From: Burkholderiaceae bacterium
GTDB taxonomy: Bacteria > Pseudomonadota > Gammaproteobacteria > Burkholderiales > Burkholderiaceae_E
Direction of reading: 5' to 3'
NCBI GenBank assembly: GCA_023954015.1
Contig: JAMLIS010000006.1
Span: 1 to 64,000, forward strand
DNA: 64,000 bases
In this document: positions 49,289-58,120 of the stretch, piece by piece
Layout of the letters: each line of letters begins with the position of its first letter
Position numbering within the stretch: the first letter of the stretch is position 1
Translations under genes and position numbers: made by a program
Notes under the pieces: generated by a model
Told to the model about the DNA's origin: nothing
Databases searched by the model: none
The model's input: the letters and a program-made list of their open reading frames with translations, nothing else

Positions 49289-50095
49289 TCACGCGCGAGC
49301 GGCGATCAGCAGCGCCGGCATCGAGAAAGCGACCTTGCCGTGGGCGCCGGCAAAGCGGCGAAATTCGCGGCGCGCTTCGTCACGCAGCAGCGCGAATTTC
49401 GCCTCGTCGAGCAATCCGCCGAGCGTCCACACGCAGGCGCGTTCGGTCGACACCATCGCGTCGATCGAGGCGAAGCACACGGTGCCGTCGCGCTGCGTCA
49501 CCGTTGCGTCGTGCAGCCCCGCGCCGACGCACAGCGCGTGAAGGCGCGTCGGGTCACCCAGCGCGAAGGGCACGCGGAACGCATTTCCGATGCGCCGTCC
49601 GAACAGCCGATCGAGCATCGTCGCCAGCAGCCCGTATCCCGGCGAATGCTCCACCGCATCGCATACCGCTACCGCGATCCGGCCCCCCGGACGCGATACG
49701 CGCCGCATTTCGCGCAGCGCGGCGACCGCGTCGTCGAAGAGCATCAGCGCGAACTGGCTGATCACCGCATCGAAGCAGTCGTCGGGAAACGGCAGCGCTT
49801 CGGCGCGCCCTTCGCGCCATTCGACATCGGCGCGCTTGCGTCGCGCGACGGCGAGCATCTCGCCATTCGCATCCAGCCCGACCACCGCACCGCCCGGCGA
49901 CACGCGAGCTGCCGCGGCGAGCGTCGCCGCGCCCGTTCCGCAGCCGACGTCGAGCACGCGTCGACCGGGTCCCACGTCGGCCGCATCGCAGAGCACCGGA
50001 CCCCAGGCGCCGAACAGCGCCGGCACGAACAACGAATCGTAGACTTCGGCCGGCGAACGCGCTCCCCGGCCGGCGCAGGCTTCTACTTCGGTCAT
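49289..50095 (-). CDS. SAM-dependent class I methyltransferase
   Basis: 268 residues from ATG 50095. SAM motif VLDVGCGTGAATLAAA, then LDANGEMLAVARRK and FDAVISQFALMLF match the Methyltransf_11 type. Substrate unknown. Divergent from the AraC-family gene across 43 bp that contain an inverted repeat, so the regulator probably controls this gene. Confidence 0.88.
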   Translation of the reverse strand: MTEVEACAGRGARSPAEVYDSLFVPALFGAWGPVLCDAADVGPGRRVLDVGCGTGAATLAAAARVSPGGAVVGLDANGEMLAVARRKRADVEWREGRAEALPFPDDCFDAVISQFALMLFDDAVAALREMRRVSRPGGRIAVAVCDAVEHSPGYGLLATMLDRLFGRRIGNAFRVPFALGDPTRLHALCVGAGLHDATVTQRDGTVCFASIDAMVSTERACVWTLGGLLDEAKFALLRDEARREFRRFAGAHGKVAFSMPALLIAARA

Positions 50096-50096
50096 G

Positions 50097-50126
50097 GCTA
50101 CGCTCCTTCGACATACACGGCGTAGC
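50097..50126. promoter_or_regulatory. Inverted repeat in the divergent methyltransferase/AraC gap
   Basis: GCTACGC at 50097-50103 and its complement GCGTAGC at 50120-50126 face each other across 16 bp. The position between divergent starts suits a site for the AraC-family product. It overlaps an alternative longer AraC start. Confidence 0.4.
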
Positions 50127-50138
50127 ATCGACTGCACG

Positions 50139-51188
50139 ATGAGCGCAGTCCATGATCGAGCGTCCGCGACACCTGCCCGGGCGTCCGCCGACGACGTGCT
50201 GTCCGAAGTGCTCGCGACGCTCCGCCTGACCGGCTCGATGCTGTTCCTCGTGCACGCGGCGCGGCCGTGGCACTCGTGGGCTCCGCCCGCCGAGGCGTTC
50301 CGGCCATTGGTGCTGCCCGCGTCGCAGCACCTCGTTTCCTATCACATCGTGACGTGCGGCGGTTGCTGGGCGGGCCTGCCCGGCACGCCGCCCGAGCGCT
50401 TCGACACCGGCGACATCCTCGTGGTGCCGCACGGCGATCCGTACTTTCTCGCCGACCCGCCCGACGCGCCCCGCACCTACGATGGGGACGAAGCGGTACG
50501 GTTCTTTCGTCGCATGGCGGCCGGGACGTTGCCGACATCGATCGAGCAGGGCGACCGCGATTCGACCGGAGAGCGCACGCAATTCATCTGCGCGTTCCTC
50601 GGCTGCGACCAGCGCCCTTTCAACCCCGTTCTCGCCGCGTTGCCGCGTGCGATGCACCTGCGCGCCACGGACGCGGCCGGCGATCGGCTGCGCCACCTGG
50701 TCGACTTCGCGATCGCCGAGCTGCGTGAACGCTCGTCGGGCGGCACGAGCGTGCTGACGCGACTGACCGAGTTGATGTTCATCGAAGTCGTGCGCCGGCA
50801 TCTCGCGGCCCTGGACGAGACCTCCGGCGGCTGGCTCGCGGGACTTCGCGATCCGCTGGTGGCGCGGGCGCTCTCGCTGTTGCACGCCGAGCCGGCACGC
50901 CGCTGGACGATCGAGCAGCTGGCGGGCGAAGCCGGCACGTCGCGGTCGGTGCTCGCCGAGCGAGTGCTCGCCGAGCGATTCACGCATCTCGTCGGCCTGC
51001 CGCCGATGCACTACCTCACGCAGTGGCGCATGCAGCGCGCCGCGCAGCTACTCGCCCAGCCGGGCCGCAACAAGATCGTCGCGATCGCGCAGGCGGTCGG
51101 TTACGAATCCGAAGCGGCGTTCAGCCGCGCCTTCCGGAAGAGCGCGGGCGTGGCGCCATCGGCGTGGCGCCGGCAATCGGCGGCCTGA
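50139..51188 (+). CDS. AraC-family transcriptional regulator with cupin sensor domain
   Basis: 349 residues from ATG 50139 (an earlier ATG at 50094 overlaps the methyltransferase). Residues 30-200 are an AraC-type cupin_6 domain (DVLSEVLATLRLTGSML, HIVTCGGCWAG, GDILVVPHGDPY). The C-terminal pair of HTHs is intact (WTIEQLAGEAGTSRSVLAER; KIVAIAQAVGYESEAAFSRAF). Divergent orientation suggests control of the methyltransferase. Inducer unknown. Confidence 0.92.
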   Translation: MSAVHDRASATPARASADDVLSEVLATLRLTGSMLFLVHAARPWHSWAPPAEAFRPLVLPASQHLVSYHIVTCGGCWAGLPGTPPERFDTGDILVVPHGDPYFLADPPDAPRTYDGDEAVRFFRRMAAGTLPTSIEQGDRDSTGERTQFICAFLGCDQRPFNPVLAALPRAMHLRATDAAGDRLRHLVDFAIAELRERSSGGTSVLTRLTELMFIEVVRRHLAALDETSGGWLAGLRDPLVARALSLLHAEPARRWTIEQLAGEAGTSRSVLAERVLAERFTHLVGLPPMHYLTQWRMQRAAQLLAQPGRNKIVAIAQAVGYESEAAFSRAFRKSAGVAPSAWRRQSAA

Positions 51189-51253
51189 CGCAGCCGCGCG
51201 ATGGCTCGACCGTTCTCCGGCATGTGCCGCGACGGGGGGTCCTGTCCGCCCCT

Positions 51254-51511
51254 CTACCGCAGGTTCTCGACGACGACTCGCCCTGCCGCATTGATGTAGA
51301 CGCGATAGCGGTTGCCGTCCTGGCATCGACAGGTGTAGTCGTTCTCGCCGTTCGCGGTCACGGCAACGACCTGCCCGCAGGGGAACCCCTGCAGCGCGAT
51401 CACGGAGGTCATGTCCTTCTTCAACCGCGCGTCGTCGTCGGCCAACGACGGAACGGCGACCGCTGCGAAGAGAAGCAACGAGAGGGCGAACAAGAAGAAG
51501 CGATGGGTCAT
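51254..51511 (-). CDS. Small exported hypothetical protein (85 aa)
   Basis: Clear signal peptide (MTHRFFLFALSLLLFAAVAVPSLA) and a 60-residue mature part with two or three cysteines (GFPCGQVV, YTCRCQDG), including a CxC pair. It could be disulphide-stabilised in the periplasm. No family recognised. The next gene in the same direction ends 14 nt upstream. Confidence 0.7.
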   Translation of the reverse strand: MTHRFFLFALSLLLFAAVAVPSLADDDARLKKDMTSVIALQGFPCGQVVAVTANGENDYTCRCQDGNRYRVYINAAGRVVVENLR

Positions 51512-51525
51512 GAGCGCACGGGCGG

Positions 51526-52101
51526 TCAGCCTCGAAGGGTGGAAAACCGGGCGGGATCGGACAGCAGATCCCAGATGGCCTCGCGGGATTCGATGATCGA
51601 CTGCGCCAGCTTGCGGTCCGTGTCCTGGATCAGCGAGAGAACCTTCATCAGCAGCAGATCATACGAGCGGCGCAGTTGTGCCGTCGTGACGGTGGCCTTG
51701 CCGTCGTAGTGATCGCGAAACTGCGCGAGCAGGTCGTCCACCTGATTCTTCAGCGCGAGCTTCGTGAACAGGCCGATCGCCTTCGTCTCCCGGAGCTGCT
51801 CCTCGAGCGCCTGCAGGTCCAGGCTCGCGGCGGGCGGCGACGCAGCGGGCGGCGACGCAGCGGACGGCGACGCAGCGGACGGCGACGCAGCGGGCGGCGA
51901 GGACTCGGGCGGCGATGGCTCGGGCGCCGATGCTGCAGGCGCCGATGCTGCGTGCTGCGATGCTGCGGGCTGCGATGCCGACGGTGCCGGCGTCGATGCC
52001 ACCGGAATCACGACAGGCGCAGCGACAGCAATGCCCGCCGATCCGGCGATACAGGTCGTGAGCAGCCAACGAGCGAGGCGATCCCGGTACATGCCCTGCA
52101 T
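51526..52101 (-). CDS. Exported protein with Ala/Ser/Pro repeat linker (191 aa)
   Basis: Starts MQGMYRDRLARWLLTTCIAG, a signal peptide or anchor, followed by about 60 residues of Ala-Ser-Pro repeats, then a helical domain (LEEQLRETKAIGLFTKLALKNQVDDLLAQF, TTAQLRRSYDLLLMKVLSLIQD, LAQSIIESREAIWDLL). The repeats come from five 15-bp DNA units at 51831-51905, so length may vary between strains. Function unknown. Confidence 0.72.
   Translation of the reverse strand: MQGMYRDRLARWLLTTCIAGSAGIAVAAPVVIPVASTPAPSASQPAASQHAASAPAASAPEPSPPESSPPAASPSAASPSAASPPAASPPAASLDLQALEEQLRETKAIGLFTKLALKNQVDDLLAQFRDHYDGKATVTTAQLRRSYDLLLMKVLSLIQDTDRKLAQSIIESREAIWDLLSDPARFSTLRG
51831..51905. repeat. 15-bp tandem repeats inside the exported protein gene
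   Basis: Five consecutive units close to CGGGCGGCGACGCAG (51831, 51846, 51861, 51876, 51891), the last partly diverged. Being a multiple of three, changes in copy number would keep the frame and alter only the linker length. Confidence 0.8.
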
Positions 52102-52172
52102 TGTCCCGTCTTGTGGCGGCAACGGTCGGGTTTCCGCATCCGCAGCGGCGGATCGGGCCGACAGAACGCGCC

Positions 52173-52225
52173 CGATCAAGGCGCAGGGCGCAGCCGTAGC
52201 GAGGCTGCGGCGAGCATTTGCAACG
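52173..52225 (+). repeat. Structured dispersed repeat, copy B
   Basis: The same flanks as copy A (GATCAAGGCGCAGGGCGCA and GAGCATTTGCAACG) enclose a different stem, GCCGTAGC-GAG-GCTGCGGC (52193-52211), fully paired with one G-T. It lies in the gap before the SDR at 52319, about 94 bp from its start, in plus orientation. No terminal inverted repeats like those around copy A are seen. Confidence 0.6.
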
Positions 52226-52318
52226 CCGTCATGCGCAGTGCGGTACCCCGACTGGTCGCAGGCGGAGGAGGACATACTGATCCGACCAGTCCACGGGAAT
52301 ACCTCCAGGGAGATCGAA

Positions 52319-53086
52319 ATGTCCAGACTGCAAGGCAAGGTTGCCATGATCACGGGCGGGGCCAACGGTCTCGGTGAAGCGATCGCCCAGCGCATGTCCG
52401 AAGAAGGCTGCGCGGTGTTGATCGTCGATCGCGACCCGAATGGGCGCGAAGTTGCCGCGAAACTCGGGGCGGCCGGGCGCAAGGCCGCATTCCAGACCTG
52501 CGACGTGACCGATGAGGCGCAAGTGAAGGCCGCCGTCCAGGCGGCAGTCGACCAGTTCGGCCGGCTCGACGTGCTGGTCAACAACGCCGGTATCGAGGGG
52601 GTGAACAAACCGACCGACCAGCTCGCGCTGGCCGAATGGGAGAAAGTGATGGCGGTGAACACGACCGGCGTATTCCTGTGTACCAAGCATGCCATTGCGC
52701 CGATGCGCCGGGCCGGCGGCGGGTCGATCGTCAATATCTCGTCGATCTACGGCATCGTCGGGGGCGCCGATATTCCGGCTTATCACGCCTCCAAGGGCGC
52801 GGTACGCACGATGTCGAAGAACGATGCGCTGACCTTTGCCCCCGACAGGATTCGGGTGAATTCGATCCACCCGGGCTTCATTTTCACGGCGATGGTCGAT
52901 CGCTACGCCAAGGACGCCGGCTTGCAGCACGACCAGGCCAAGGCCTCCCTGGACGCGCTGCATCCGCTGGGGGGCACTGGCCACCCCGACGACATCGCCT
53001 GGGGCGTGGTCTACCTGGCCTCCGATCAGGCGCGATGGGTGACCGGTTCGGAACTGGTCATTGACGGCGGTTACACGGCGCGCTGA
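52319..53086 (+). CDS. Short-chain dehydrogenase/reductase (FabG-like)
   Basis: 255 residues from ATG 52319 with GGGAGA upstream. Cofactor motif MITGGANGLGEAI, Asp ending strand 2 (LIVDRD) suggesting NAD, LVNNAGIEG, SSIYG and YHASKGA (Tyr-x3-Lys), and the end GSELVIDGGYTA. Resembles cyclohexanol, cyclopentanol or 3-oxoacyl reductases; substrate unknown. Confidence 0.92.
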   Translation: MSRLQGKVAMITGGANGLGEAIAQRMSEEGCAVLIVDRDPNGREVAAKLGAAGRKAAFQTCDVTDEAQVKAAVQAAVDQFGRLDVLVNNAGIEGVNKPTDQLALAEWEKVMAVNTTGVFLCTKHAIAPMRRAGGGSIVNISSIYGIVGGADIPAYHASKGAVRTMSKNDALTFAPDRIRVNSIHPGFIFTAMVDRYAKDAGLQHDQAKASLDALHPLGGTGHPDDIAWGVVYLASDQARWVTGSELVIDGGYTAR

Positions 53087-53430
53087 GGGTGCGCCGCCCA
53101 TTTCGTTCCGGGGGTTTCCTGCGCCTGTTCCACCCGTGAAGATATCCTCTCCACGAGGTCCACGGAATCTGCGTCGCTTCGCCTTCCTGCCGGATCGCCC
53201 GGCACGCAGAGACAACTCCGCAACGTTTGTGGGTTGAGGCCGCACGAAGACGCGAGCAACCCGGCGAGCACGACCATCACGCCCCTCCAGTCGCGCCACC
53301 GGCGAACGCCACAGATCAGGAATCGCGGGCCAAGCCGAAAGCACGCAAATCTCGCGCCGACTGGTTCCCGAATCCGATTTCCCGCGTTTGGCCGGGAAGG
53401 GGAACCGCCCGAAGAACGGCTCTGGTCCGG
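53087..53430. other. Gene-free stretch between SDR and tRNA-Thr
   Basis: I see no gene I would defend. A minus-strand frame at 53071-53280 begins MMVVLAGLLASSCG, lipoprotein-like, but has no convincing ribosome-binding site and overlaps the SDR 3' end. No strong hairpin terminator follows the tRNA in its reading direction here. Confidence 0.4.
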
Positions 53431-53503
53431 TGCCGACTCCCCGACTCGAACGGGGGACCTACCGCTTACAAGGCGGTTGCTCTACCAACTGAGCTAAGCC
53501 GGC
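53431..53503 (-). tRNA. tRNA-Thr (anticodon TGT)
   Basis: The minus strand folds as a complete cloverleaf: acceptor GCCGGCT/AGTCGGC with one G-T, D-arm with AGCTCAGTTGGTAGAGC, anticodon loop CTTGTAA, T-arm CCCCG-TTCGAGT-CGGGG, discriminator A. The next genomic bases are CCG, so the terminal CCA is not encoded. It reads decoding ACA and, by wobble, other Thr codons. Confidence 0.96.
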
Positions 53504-53521
53504 GGCGAAGGCAGTGTAGCG

Positions 53522-54238
53522 CTACTTGACGCGCTTCAGGCGCGGCTTGCCCGGCGTCGTGCCGGGCCCCGGGTCGTCGGGTCCGCGCGGCCGCCCGGGC
53601 GGCGACGCCGGGTCGCGATCGCCCCGCCCTTCGCCGCTGCGCGGCACCGCCGCGATCGACGGGCTGCGCGGCCGCTTGCCGGCAGGAGGCGACGCGGCCT
53701 GCGGCGGGTCGGTCTCGCCCTGCGCCTTGCCTTCGGACGACGCGCTCGCGCCGACCTCGTGCAGGACCGTCTTGCGCGCGCGCTTCGAAGCCGCTCGCTT
53801 GCGCGGGGCGCGCGCTGGCTCGCCGCGATCGCCGGTCTCGGTCTCCTTTCCGTCGTCGGGGACCGTGCGCCCCGCAATGTCGCCCGCCGCCTGCGGCTGC
53901 GGCGCCTCGTCGGACTCGCTGCGGCGCGCAGGCACCTCGAAGGCCATCCCGTGCCCGTTCTCCTGCGCGAAGATCGCCCGCACGTTGTCGATCGGGATCG
54001 AGACGTGGCGCGCCGCGCCGCTGAAGCGCGCTTCGAATTCGAGCAGCTCGTTGCCGATGTGCAACCGGTTGGTGGCCTCGGCCGAGATGTTCAGCACGAT
54101 CTCGCCGTTGCGGACGAACTCGCGCGGCACCTGCGTGCGCTCGTCGACGACCACCGCGATGAACGGTCGAAACCCGCTGTCGGCGCACCACTCGTAGATG
54201 GCGCGGACCAGGTACGGCTTGGTCGAGACTTCCGGCAT
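53522..54238 (-). CDS. sspB: ClpXP protease specificity-enhancing factor SspB
   Basis: 238 residues from ATG 54238. The conserved SspB fold covers the first 115 residues (STKPYLVRAIYEWCADSGFRP, NGEIVLNISAEATNRLHIGN, ARFSGAARHVSIP, IFAQENGHGMAFE). A long Pro/Arg/Ala-rich tether follows and ends RLKRVK, similar to the ClpX-binding XB peptide. SspB delivers ssrA-tagged proteins to ClpXP. The tether is longer than in E. coli (165 residues in total). Start overlaps the sspA stop. Confidence 0.93.
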   Translation of the reverse strand: MPEVSTKPYLVRAIYEWCADSGFRPFIAVVVDERTQVPREFVRNGEIVLNISAEATNRLHIGNELLEFEARFSGAARHVSIPIDNVRAIFAQENGHGMAFEVPARRSESDEAPQPQAAGDIAGRTVPDDGKETETGDRGEPARAPRKRAASKRARKTVLHEVGASASSEGKAQGETDPPQAASPPAGKRPRSPSIAAVPRSGEGRGDRDPASPPGRPRGPDDPGPGTTPGKPRLKRVK

Positions 54239-54852
54239 CAGCGGCGCATCACCTTCTCGGACGGCGTCAGGGCCTCGATGTACGCCGGGCGCGAGAACAG
54301 CCGCTCGGCGTAGCGCAGCAGCGGCGCCGCGCTCTTCGGCATTTCGATGCCGTAGTGGTCGAGCCGCCACAGCAGCGGTGCGATCGCGACGTCGAGCATC
54401 GAGAAGTCGTCGCCGAGCATGTGCTTGTTCTTGATGAAGATCGGCGTGAGCTGGGTGAGCCGGTCGCGGATCTGCTGGCGCGCCTTGTCCATCGCCTTCG
54501 AGGCGTCGCGCTGCGCATCGCGCCGCTCGAGCTGCTGCACGTGCACGAACAGCTCGCGCTCGAAATTGAACAGGAACAGGCGCGCGCGCGCGCGCATCAC
54601 CGGGTCGGCCGGCATCAGCTGCGGGTGCGGGAAACGCTCGTCGATGTACTCGTTGATGATGTTCGACTCGTACAGTATCAGGTCGCGCTCGACGAGGATC
54701 GGCACCTGTCCGTACGGGTTCATGATCGAAATGTCTTCGGGCTTGTTGTAGAGATCGACGTCTCGGATCTCGAAATCCATGCCCTTCTCGAACAGCACGA
54801 ACCTGCAGCGTTGCGAGAACGGGCAGGTCGTGCCGGAGTACAGCACCATCAT
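54238..54852 (-). CDS. sspA: Stringent starvation protein A (glutathione S-transferase fold)
   Basis: 204 residues from MMVLYSGTTCPFSQRCRFVL. GST-type thioredoxin domain with PEDISIMNPYGQVPILVERD and ESNIINEYIDERFPHP, then an all-helical domain. SspA binds RNA polymerase and alters transcription in stationary phase. Two Met codons in tandem (54852, 54849); a longer frame begins upstream inside the terminator and is unlikely. Coupled to sspB. Confidence 0.94.
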   Translation of the reverse strand: MMVLYSGTTCPFSQRCRFVLFEKGMDFEIRDVDLYNKPEDISIMNPYGQVPILVERDLILYESNIINEYIDERFPHPQLMPADPVMRARARLFLFNFERELFVHVQQLERRDAQRDASKAMDKARQQIRDRLTQLTPIFIKNKHMLGDDFSMLDVAIAPLLWRLDHYGIEMPKSAAPLLRYAERLFSRPAYIEALTPSEKVMRR

Positions 54853-54870
54853 CGCGGGAACTCCCGATGC

Positions 54871-54909
54871 AGAAAACAACAACAGGGTGAGCCCGGCGGA
54901 CTCACCCTG
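54871..54909 (-). terminator. Rho-independent terminator after petC
   Basis: On the minus strand CAGGGTGAG, a 9-nt loop and CTCACCCTG make a 9-bp stem (54883-54909), followed by TTGTTGTTTTC. It lies between petC and sspA and would end the pet transcript. Confidence 0.75.
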
Positions 54910-54952
54910 CGAGGACCGCGCAGGCGCGCTCAGCGAACGCCGGCGCCATCCG

Positions 54953-55822
54953 TCACTTGACGTCCTTCCAGTACTCGCGGTTGAGCATCCAGGCGAACAC
55001 GGTGAACACGCCGAGGAACATCAGCACCCACACGCCGAGGCGTACACGCGCGCGTGCGCTCGGATCGGACACGTAGGCGAGGAACGCGGTGAGGTTCGCG
55101 ACGGTGTCGTCGAACTCCGCCTGGGTCATCGCGCCGCCCTGTGCGGCCCCGAGCGTCCACCGGCGCGACGGATGCAGGCCGTGGCCCTCGAGCTTCTCGG
55201 TGGTTTCGGTACGATTGCCGTGCGGATCGAAGACGACGGTGCTCTTCACGAACGACGAGCCGCCGTCGGCCGCCGCCTCGCCCACCTCCTTGATCTCCTC
55301 GAGCGTGGCGCCGCGCATGCCCTGCAGCTCCCACAGCACGTTCGGCATGCCGACGCCCTCGTAGACCGGGTTGTTCCAGCCCGTGGGGCGGGTGTCGTCG
55401 CGGAAGTAGGCGCGCAGGTAGGTGTAGATCCAGTCGGCACCCGAACCGGCGCCCGACGAGCGCGCACGGGCCGTCACCGAGAGGTCGGGAGGCGTGACGC
55501 CGAACCAGGCCTTCGAATCGGCGGGACGCATGGCGATCTTCATCAGGTCGCCCACCTTGCCGTTCGGGTCGAGCACGAGATACTCGCGGATCTGCTCGTC
55601 GGTGAGGCCGATGTCGCGCAGCCGGTTGTAGCGCATCAGGTTCGCGCTGTGGCAGTTCAGGCAGTAGTTGACGAACAGCTTCGCACCGCTCTGCAGCGCG
55701 GGCTCGTCGGTGAGCTTGTGCGTGGGGAAGGGATCGAGCGGGTAGCCCGCCTCGGCCGCCGAAGCGGCGCCGAAGGACAACGAGGCGGCGATCGCGACCA
55801 GGATCCGGGTGCAAAGGTTCAT
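54953..55822 (-). CDS. petC: Cytochrome c1 of the bc1 complex
   Basis: 289 residues. Signal peptide (MNLCTRILVAIAASLSFGAASA), haem-binding CLNCH at 54-58, the c1-typical RPADSKAWFGVTPPDLS and GWNNPVYEGVGMPNVLW (axial Met), and a C-terminal membrane anchor (LGVWVLMFLGVFTVFAWML). It passes electrons from the Rieske centre to soluble cytochrome c. Third gene of petABC, followed by a terminator. Confidence 0.96.
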   Translation of the reverse strand: MNLCTRILVAIAASLSFGAASAAEAGYPLDPFPTHKLTDEPALQSGAKLFVNYCLNCHSANLMRYNRLRDIGLTDEQIREYLVLDPNGKVGDLMKIAMRPADSKAWFGVTPPDLSVTARARSSGAGSGADWIYTYLRAYFRDDTRPTGWNNPVYEGVGMPNVLWELQGMRGATLEEIKEVGEAAADGGSSFVKSTVVFDPHGNRTETTEKLEGHGLHPSRRWTLGAAQGGAMTQAEFDDTVANLTAFLAYVSDPSARARVRLGVWVLMFLGVFTVFAWMLNREYWKDVK

Positions 55823-55853
55823 GTTCTGTTCAGCTCCAATGCCGCATCGCGGG

Positions 55854-57266
55854 TCAGTGTGCGCGGAAGGTGACGCGCTCGGGAACCGGCTTGAAGCGGC
55901 CCGCGGTGCTCCACCAGGGCATCAGCAGGAAGAACGCGAAGTACAGCAGCGTGCCGATCTTCGAGAACAGCGAGTTGGTCGGCGAAACAGGAGTGGTGCC
56001 GAGGTAGCCGAGCACCAGGAACACCAGGACGAAGGCGGCGAGCATGCCCTTGTGCCAGCCGGGGCGATAGCGGATCGAACGCACGGGGCTCTGGTCGATC
56101 CACGGCAGCACGAAGAGGATCAGCACCGCGGCGCCCATTGCCACCACCCCCCAGAACTTGGCGTCGACGACGAGGAAGCCGACGACCATCGCCGCGACTA
56201 CCACCGCGGCGATCAGCTTGCTCAGCGCGCTGCGCGCGGTGAACCAGACGAGCAGCGCGAACACGACGAGGAACGGGATCATCCAGTACAGCAGGAAGTC
56301 CTCGGTGGTGGCGCGCAGGATCGAGTAGAACGGCGTGAAGTACCAGACCGGAGCGATGTGCGCCGGCGTGATCAGCGGGTCGGCGGGGATGAAGTTGTTG
56401 TATTCGAGGAAGTAGCCGCCGAACTCGGGCGCGAAGAACAGGATCGCCGAGAAGACGATGAGGAAGACGGCCACGCCGAGGATGTCGTGCACCGAGTAGT
56501 ACGGATGGAAGGGGATGCCGTCGAGCGGGATGCCGTTGGCGTCCTTCTTCGCCTTGATCTCGATGCCGTCGGGGTTGTTCGACCCGACCTCGTGCAGCGC
56601 CATGATGTGGGCGACGACCAGGCCGAGCAGCACGAGCGGGATGGCGATGACGTGGAACGAGAAGAAGCGGTTCAGCGTGGCGTCGCTCACCACGTAGTCG
56701 CCGCGGATCCAGATGGCCAGCTCGGGGCCGATGAACGGAATCGCGGAGAACAGGTTCACGATGACCTGCGCGCCCCAGTACGACATCTGGCCCCACGGAA
56801 GCAGGTAGCCGAAGAACGCCTCGGCCATCAGCGCGAGGAAGATCATGCAGCCGAAGATCCACACCAGCTCGCGCGGCTTGCGGTAGGAGCCGTACAGCAG
56901 GCCGCGGAACATGTGCAGGTAGACGACGATGAAGAACGCCGACGCTCCCGTGGAGTGCAGGTAGCGGACGAGCCACCCCCACGGCACGTCGCGCATGATG
57001 TACTCGACCGAAGCGAATGCGAGCGCCGCGTCGGGCTTGTAGTGCATCACCAGGACGATGCCGGTGACGATCTGCAGCGCCAGCACGAGCATGGCCAGCG
57101 AGCCGAAGAAATACCAGAAGTTGAAGTTCTTCGGCGCGTAGTACTCGGACAGGTGCGCCTTCCACAGCGAAGACAGCGGAAAACGCCGGTCGATCCAGCC
57201 CAGCAGCCCCGCGCCTTCCGCCTGGTTCCCGTACACCTGGTTCCCGTATCCCTTTTCGTAGGCCAT
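55854..57266 (-). CDS. petB: Cytochrome b of the bc1 complex
   Basis: 470 residues, with about nine to ten hydrophobic segments, the last extra ones typical of long proteobacterial forms. Haem-ligand histidines appear in RYLHSTGASAFFIVVYLHMF and FFSFHVIAIPLVLLGLVVAH; the Qo-site motif is PVWY (IAPVWYFTP) as in many beta- and gammaproteobacteria. It oxidises ubiquinol on the periplasmic side and reduces quinone on the other. Confidence 0.97.
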   Translation of the reverse strand: MAYEKGYGNQVYGNQAEGAGLLGWIDRRFPLSSLWKAHLSEYYAPKNFNFWYFFGSLAMLVLALQIVTGIVLVMHYKPDAALAFASVEYIMRDVPWGWLVRYLHSTGASAFFIVVYLHMFRGLLYGSYRKPRELVWIFGCMIFLALMAEAFFGYLLPWGQMSYWGAQVIVNLFSAIPFIGPELAIWIRGDYVVSDATLNRFFSFHVIAIPLVLLGLVVAHIMALHEVGSNNPDGIEIKAKKDANGIPLDGIPFHPYYSVHDILGVAVFLIVFSAILFFAPEFGGYFLEYNNFIPADPLITPAHIAPVWYFTPFYSILRATTEDFLLYWMIPFLVVFALLVWFTARSALSKLIAAVVVAAMVVGFLVVDAKFWGVVAMGAAVLILFVLPWIDQSPVRSIRYRPGWHKGMLAAFVLVFLVLGYLGTTPVSPTNSLFSKIGTLLYFAFFLLMPWWSTAGRFKPVPERVTFRAH

Positions 57267-57279
57267 GTCGCGCGGCTCC

Positions 57280-57882
57280 TCAGGCTTCCTTGTGCTCGCC
57301 GATCAGCAGGCGCGTGTCGGACAGATACGTGTAGGGCGGGACTTCGAGATTGTCCGGCGCCGGCTTGTTCTTGAACACCCGCCCGGCCAGGTCGAAGGTG
57401 GAGCCGTGGCAGGGGCAGAGGAAGCCGCCGACCCAGTCGGAAGGCAGCGAAGGGTCGTTCGGGCCGTCGAACTTCGGCACGGGCACGCAGCCCAGGTGCG
57501 TGCAGATGCCGATCAGGACGAGATACTCGGGCTTGATCGAACGGTATTCGTTCTGCGCCCATTCGGGCGTGGGGAATCCGCTGCGTTTGGAATTCGGATC
57601 GGCCACCTCCGAATCGGTGACCTTCAGCGTCTCGAGCATCTCCTTCGTGCGCCGCAGGATCCAGACCGGCTTGCCGCGCCACTCGACGCGCTTCATCTCG
57701 CCGGGCTTGATGTCGGAGAGATCGACTTCGACCGGAGCGCCCGCGGCCTTCGCTCTTTCGGACGGCGCCATGCTGGCCACGAAAGGAACGGCGACGGCGA
57801 CCGTGCCGACCGTTCCCGCGGCGATCGTCAGACCGAGAGCGGTGCGCCGCGATGAATCGGAGGGCTTCGATGGATCAGTCAT
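57280..57882 (-). CDS. petA: Rieske iron-sulphur subunit of the bc1 complex
   Basis: 200 residues. Tat signal SSRRTALGL followed by a membrane segment, then the Rieske domain with CTHLGC (127-132) and CPCHGS (156-161) binding the [2Fe-2S] cluster through two Cys and two His. Tat export fits the tatABC genes at 60.5-62.1 kb. First gene of petABC. Confidence 0.97.
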   Translation of the reverse strand: MTDPSKPSDSSRRTALGLTIAAGTVGTVAVAVPFVASMAPSERAKAAGAPVEVDLSDIKPGEMKRVEWRGKPVWILRRTKEMLETLKVTDSEVADPNSKRSGFPTPEWAQNEYRSIKPEYLVLIGICTHLGCVPVPKFDGPNDPSLPSDWVGGFLCPCHGSTFDLAGRVFKNKPAPDNLEVPPYTYLSDTRLLIGEHKEA

Positions 57883-57935
57883 GACGTTCGGAAGATGGGC
57901 GTTCGGGGTATGAAGAAGAGGCGAGAAAACCCTTA

Positions 57936-57964
57936 ATCTTAGCGCAGGAACCGGGATTCATTAA
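57936..57964 (-). promoter_or_regulatory. Candidate petABC promoter
   Basis: On the minus strand TTAATG (57959-57964) and TAAGAT (57936-57941) are 17 bp apart, about 54 nt upstream of petA, in an AT-richer patch in otherwise GC-rich sequence. The -35 is a poor match, so this is tentative. Confidence 0.4.
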
Positions 57965-58120
57965 ATCGCCCGGTCGCATCCGCGCCACGCGCGCGCTGCG
58001 ATCGCGCGCGGCAGAGGCGAAATCACGAACGCGATGCTAGCGTCGCGATGCGGGGAGCTGCTCGACGACTCCTGCGTCGGTTCGCGCTCGCGGTCCGACA
58101 CCCAACCGAAGGAGAAGAAC

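Noticed and set aside
51831..51905. CRISPR-like array
   Set aside because: Units of 15 bp are contiguous without spacers and lie inside a coding frame as Ala-Ser-Pro repeats.
53071..53280. Small lipoprotein-like frame on the minus strand (begins MMVVLAGLLASSCG)
   Set aside because: No convincing ribosome-binding site, it overlaps the SDR gene 3' end, and the mature part has no recognisable pattern.
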